Source: Pseudoleptotrichia goodfellowii
GTDB taxonomy: Bacteria; Fusobacteriota; Fusobacteriia; Fusobacteriales; Leptotrichiaceae
Direction: 5' to 3'
NCBI RefSeq assembly: GCF_007990505.1
Contig: NZ_AP019822.1
Span: 682,001-746,000, forward strand
Length of the DNA: 64,000 nucleotides
Shown here: positions 62,458-64,000 of the stretch, piece after piece
Numbering within the stretch: position 1 is the first letter of the stretch
Layout of the letters: each line of letters opens with the position of its first letter
Made by a program: the position numbers and the translations under genes
Notes under the pieces: generated by a model
Databases searched by the model: none
Told to the model about the DNA's origin: nothing
What the model saw: the letters and a program-made list of their open reading frames with translations, nothing else

Positions 62458-63541
62458 ATATATTTATAATTCACTGATATTACCGTCAGTATTCGGAATC
62501 AGTATATTTACGTTTATTCTGATGCTGAATGTTCTTATTGAGGCTATGGAAAGGCTGTTTGCAAGCGATTTGCCGTTTTTATCGGTAGTAGATTATTTCT
62601 TTTATGTAGTTCCGGGAATTTTGGTGCAGACTATACCGATGGGAGCTTTTTTGGGAGTAATGCTTGTTTACGGAGGGCTTTCCGAAACAAATGAAATAAT
62701 TGCTATGGAAGGTTCAGGAATAAGTCTTTTCAGAATTATAAGACCGGCATTTATATTCGGGCTTATATTGACTTTTATTGGATTAGGACTGGAAATATAT
62801 GTAAATCCGAGAGCGTTGGAAAATATAAATAAACAGACAAAGATGCTTTTAGCTACAAGACCTAACTCTTTGACTGAAGAAAAAATATTTTTGACAAATC
62901 CTGAGAAAGGATTCGGATTTTATATAGATAAAGTCGACAATAAAAAAGCCACTGCCAGTCAGTTTTTACTGCTTAATAAACAGGGGAACAATCCTTATCC
63001 GGTTATATTTCTTGCGAAAAGTGCAAGATTTGATCCGGGAGTTATTGTTTTAAGTGATGTGAAAGGCTATTCCTTTGATAAAGAAGGAAACAGTCAGGTA
63101 GCAGCTGAATATAAGGAACAGAATGTTCCTGTTTCTACATTTTTTACTTCTGAAGAAGGAGAGCAAAGACAAAAAAAACGTAGCGAAATGAATCTGAAAG
63201 AATTGAGAGAATTTTACAATAATAATATAGGTAATCCTGAAATGAAGGAGGCTGCATTGAAAGCCCTTATAGAATCCTATCAAAGAGTAATAGGACCTCT
63301 TGCAAGTGTGTTTTTATGCTGGTTGGGAGTTTTGCTGTCGGTAGGGAACAGAAGAAGCGGTAAAGGGATAAGCTTCGGAATAAGTTTGATAGTAATATTC
63401 GGATATATTGCCATTGTCAATTATGCAAAAATTATGATACTTAAAAATAATGTTCCTGTTTCAATAGCAATGTGGATACCTAATTTTATATTATTTTTAC
63501 TTTGCGTTTATTTCTCAATAAAAAAATATAGGAGACATTAA
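62441..63541 (+). CDS. LptF/LptG family LPS export permease, first
   Basis: 366 residues with six membrane helices, three at each end (about 10-120 and 285-360), around a periplasmic jellyroll domain. IDKYIYNSLILPSVFGISIF, VPGILVQTIPMGAFLGVMLV, YGGLSETNEIIAMEGSGISL (the coupling helix contacting LptB) and LASVFLCWLGVLLSVGNRRS are YjgP/YjgQ features. With its neighbour it forms the LptFG extractor driven by the LptB encoded about 7 kb upstream. Starts inside the CvpA gene end. Confidence 0.93.
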   Translation: MKIIDKYIYNSLILPSVFGISIFTFILMLNVLIEAMERLFASDLPFLSVVDYFFYVVPGILVQTIPMGAFLGVMLVYGGLSETNEIIAMEGSGISLFRIIRPAFIFGLILTFIGLGLEIYVNPRALENINKQTKMLLATRPNSLTEEKIFLTNPEKGFGFYIDKVDNKKATASQFLLLNKQGNNPYPVIFLAKSARFDPGVIVLSDVKGYSFDKEGNSQVAAEYKEQNVPVSTFFTSEEGEQRQKKRSEMNLKELREFYNNNIGNPEMKEAALKALIESYQRVIGPLASVFLCWLGVLLSVGNRRSGKGISFGISLIVIFGYIAIVNYAKIMILKNNVPVSIAMWIPNFILFLLCVYFSIKKYRRH

Positions 63542-63545
63542 TTTA

Positions 63546-64000
63546 ATGAATAAATTGGATAAATATATAATTTTGAATTATATAAAAAGTTTTTTTCTCG
63601 GAATGATGATGTTTTTTCTTATATTTATTCTTGCTGAAAGTATAAATCTGACAGGCTGGATAATGGACGGTAAGTTTACTTTAGGAGAAGCAGTGAAATA
63701 CCTGTCTTACGGAATACCTGAAATAGTAACGAATACTGCTCCATTAGGTATCCTTTTGGGAAGCCTTCTGGCAATAAGCAAAATGGCTAAGCAGCTCGAG
63801 ATAACAGCGATGAAAACAGGCGGAATAAGTTTTTTAAGAATAGCTAAATTTCCTTTAATTTTTTCATTTTTTGTGAGTTTGTCAGTGTTATATGTAAATG
63901 TGGACATACTGGGAAAATCAAACAGTAAAAAAAGTAACATGAAACTTCTTAAACTGGAACAGGCGGAACCTGTAAAAGTGGAAAAAAACTTTATACTTGT
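63546..64000 (+). CDS. LptF/LptG family LPS export permease, second (partial, runs off the window)
   Basis: ATG 63546 opens a frame that stays open to the window edge, about 151 codons. MNKLDKYIILNYIKSFFLGM at the start, helix MMFFLIFILAES, and PEIVTNTAPLGILLGSLLAI followed by EITAMKTGGISFLRI match the first half of YjgP/YjgQ permeases including the coupling helix. It begins 4 bases after the first permease, so the two make the LptF-LptG pair. Which is F and which is G cannot be decided here. Confidence 0.9.
   Translation, partial: MNKLDKYIILNYIKSFFLGMMMFFLIFILAESINLTGWIMDGKFTLGEAVKYLSYGIPEIVTNTAPLGILLGSLLAISKMAKQLEITAMKTGGISFLRIAKFPLIFSFFVSLSVLYVNVDILGKSNSKKSNMKLLKLEQAEPVKVEKNFIL

Overview
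This is a strongly A+T-rich window with short intergenic gaps. It reads as chromosomal DNA from a Gram-negative fusobacterium, most likely family Leptotrichiaceae (Leptotrichia or Pseudoleptotrichia). The placement is inference from three things: lipopolysaccharide-export genes (a large LptC/LptA-like protein, LptB, LptF/G) beside Firmicute-like genes (glmS ribozyme, murQ-murR-murP-mupG), large type V two-partner secretion proteins, and codon use. No tRNA, rRNA or CRISPR array was recognised.

Layout. 1-7.9 kb: malic-enzyme tail, a DUF4865 gene, the glmS ribozyme and glmS, a zincin-like membrane protein, a small amphipathic protein, lipoproteins, mtnN, a SPOR protein and nrnA. 7.9-20 kb: a TetR regulator, mnmA, a CorA-like transporter, a minus-strand operon of two ABC exporter half-transporters plus a flavodoxin-fold reductase, a divergent WYL regulator, a tiny minus-strand gene for a 19-residue hydrophobic peptide resembling a type I toxin, a frameshifted DJ-1/PfpI gene, GyrI-like and ClbS/DfsB-like genes, and a lipoprotein. 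20.2-27.1 kb: a peptidoglycan-recycling operon (murQ, RpiR-type regulator, murP, esterase, beta-lactamase-fold hydrolase, mupG). 27.1-32 kb: repeat DNA, an AhpF-N-like/AhpC pair under a near-perfect promoter, and a NAMPT operon with a DUF1576 membrane protein.

32.9-49.6 kb is the accessory heart: a two-partner-secretion / contact-dependent-inhibition-like locus. It has a TpsB transporter gene broken by three single-base deletions, a 2333-residue TpsA exoprotein, a displaced nuclease-type toxin fragment with a DUF4304-like putative immunity gene, and two orphan C-terminal cassettes. The first orphan ends in a barnase-family ribonuclease and is followed by a barstar-like inhibitor. TpsA and both orphans are preceded, in the same orientation, by a ~75-bp structured repeat. 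The repeat abuts the orphan reading frames and supplies their start codon. Two more copies lie at 7.9 and 11.1 kb, pointing the other way.

49.7-64 kb returns to core genes: mutS, a giant LptC/LptA-like protein, lptB, alaS, ruvX, secD, secF, alr, cvpA and two LptF/LptG permeases, the last cut by the window end. Several accessory genes carry one-base indels in short homopolymers while core genes are intact. This could be real decay, programmed or transcriptional slippage, or sequencing error, and sequence alone cannot decide.
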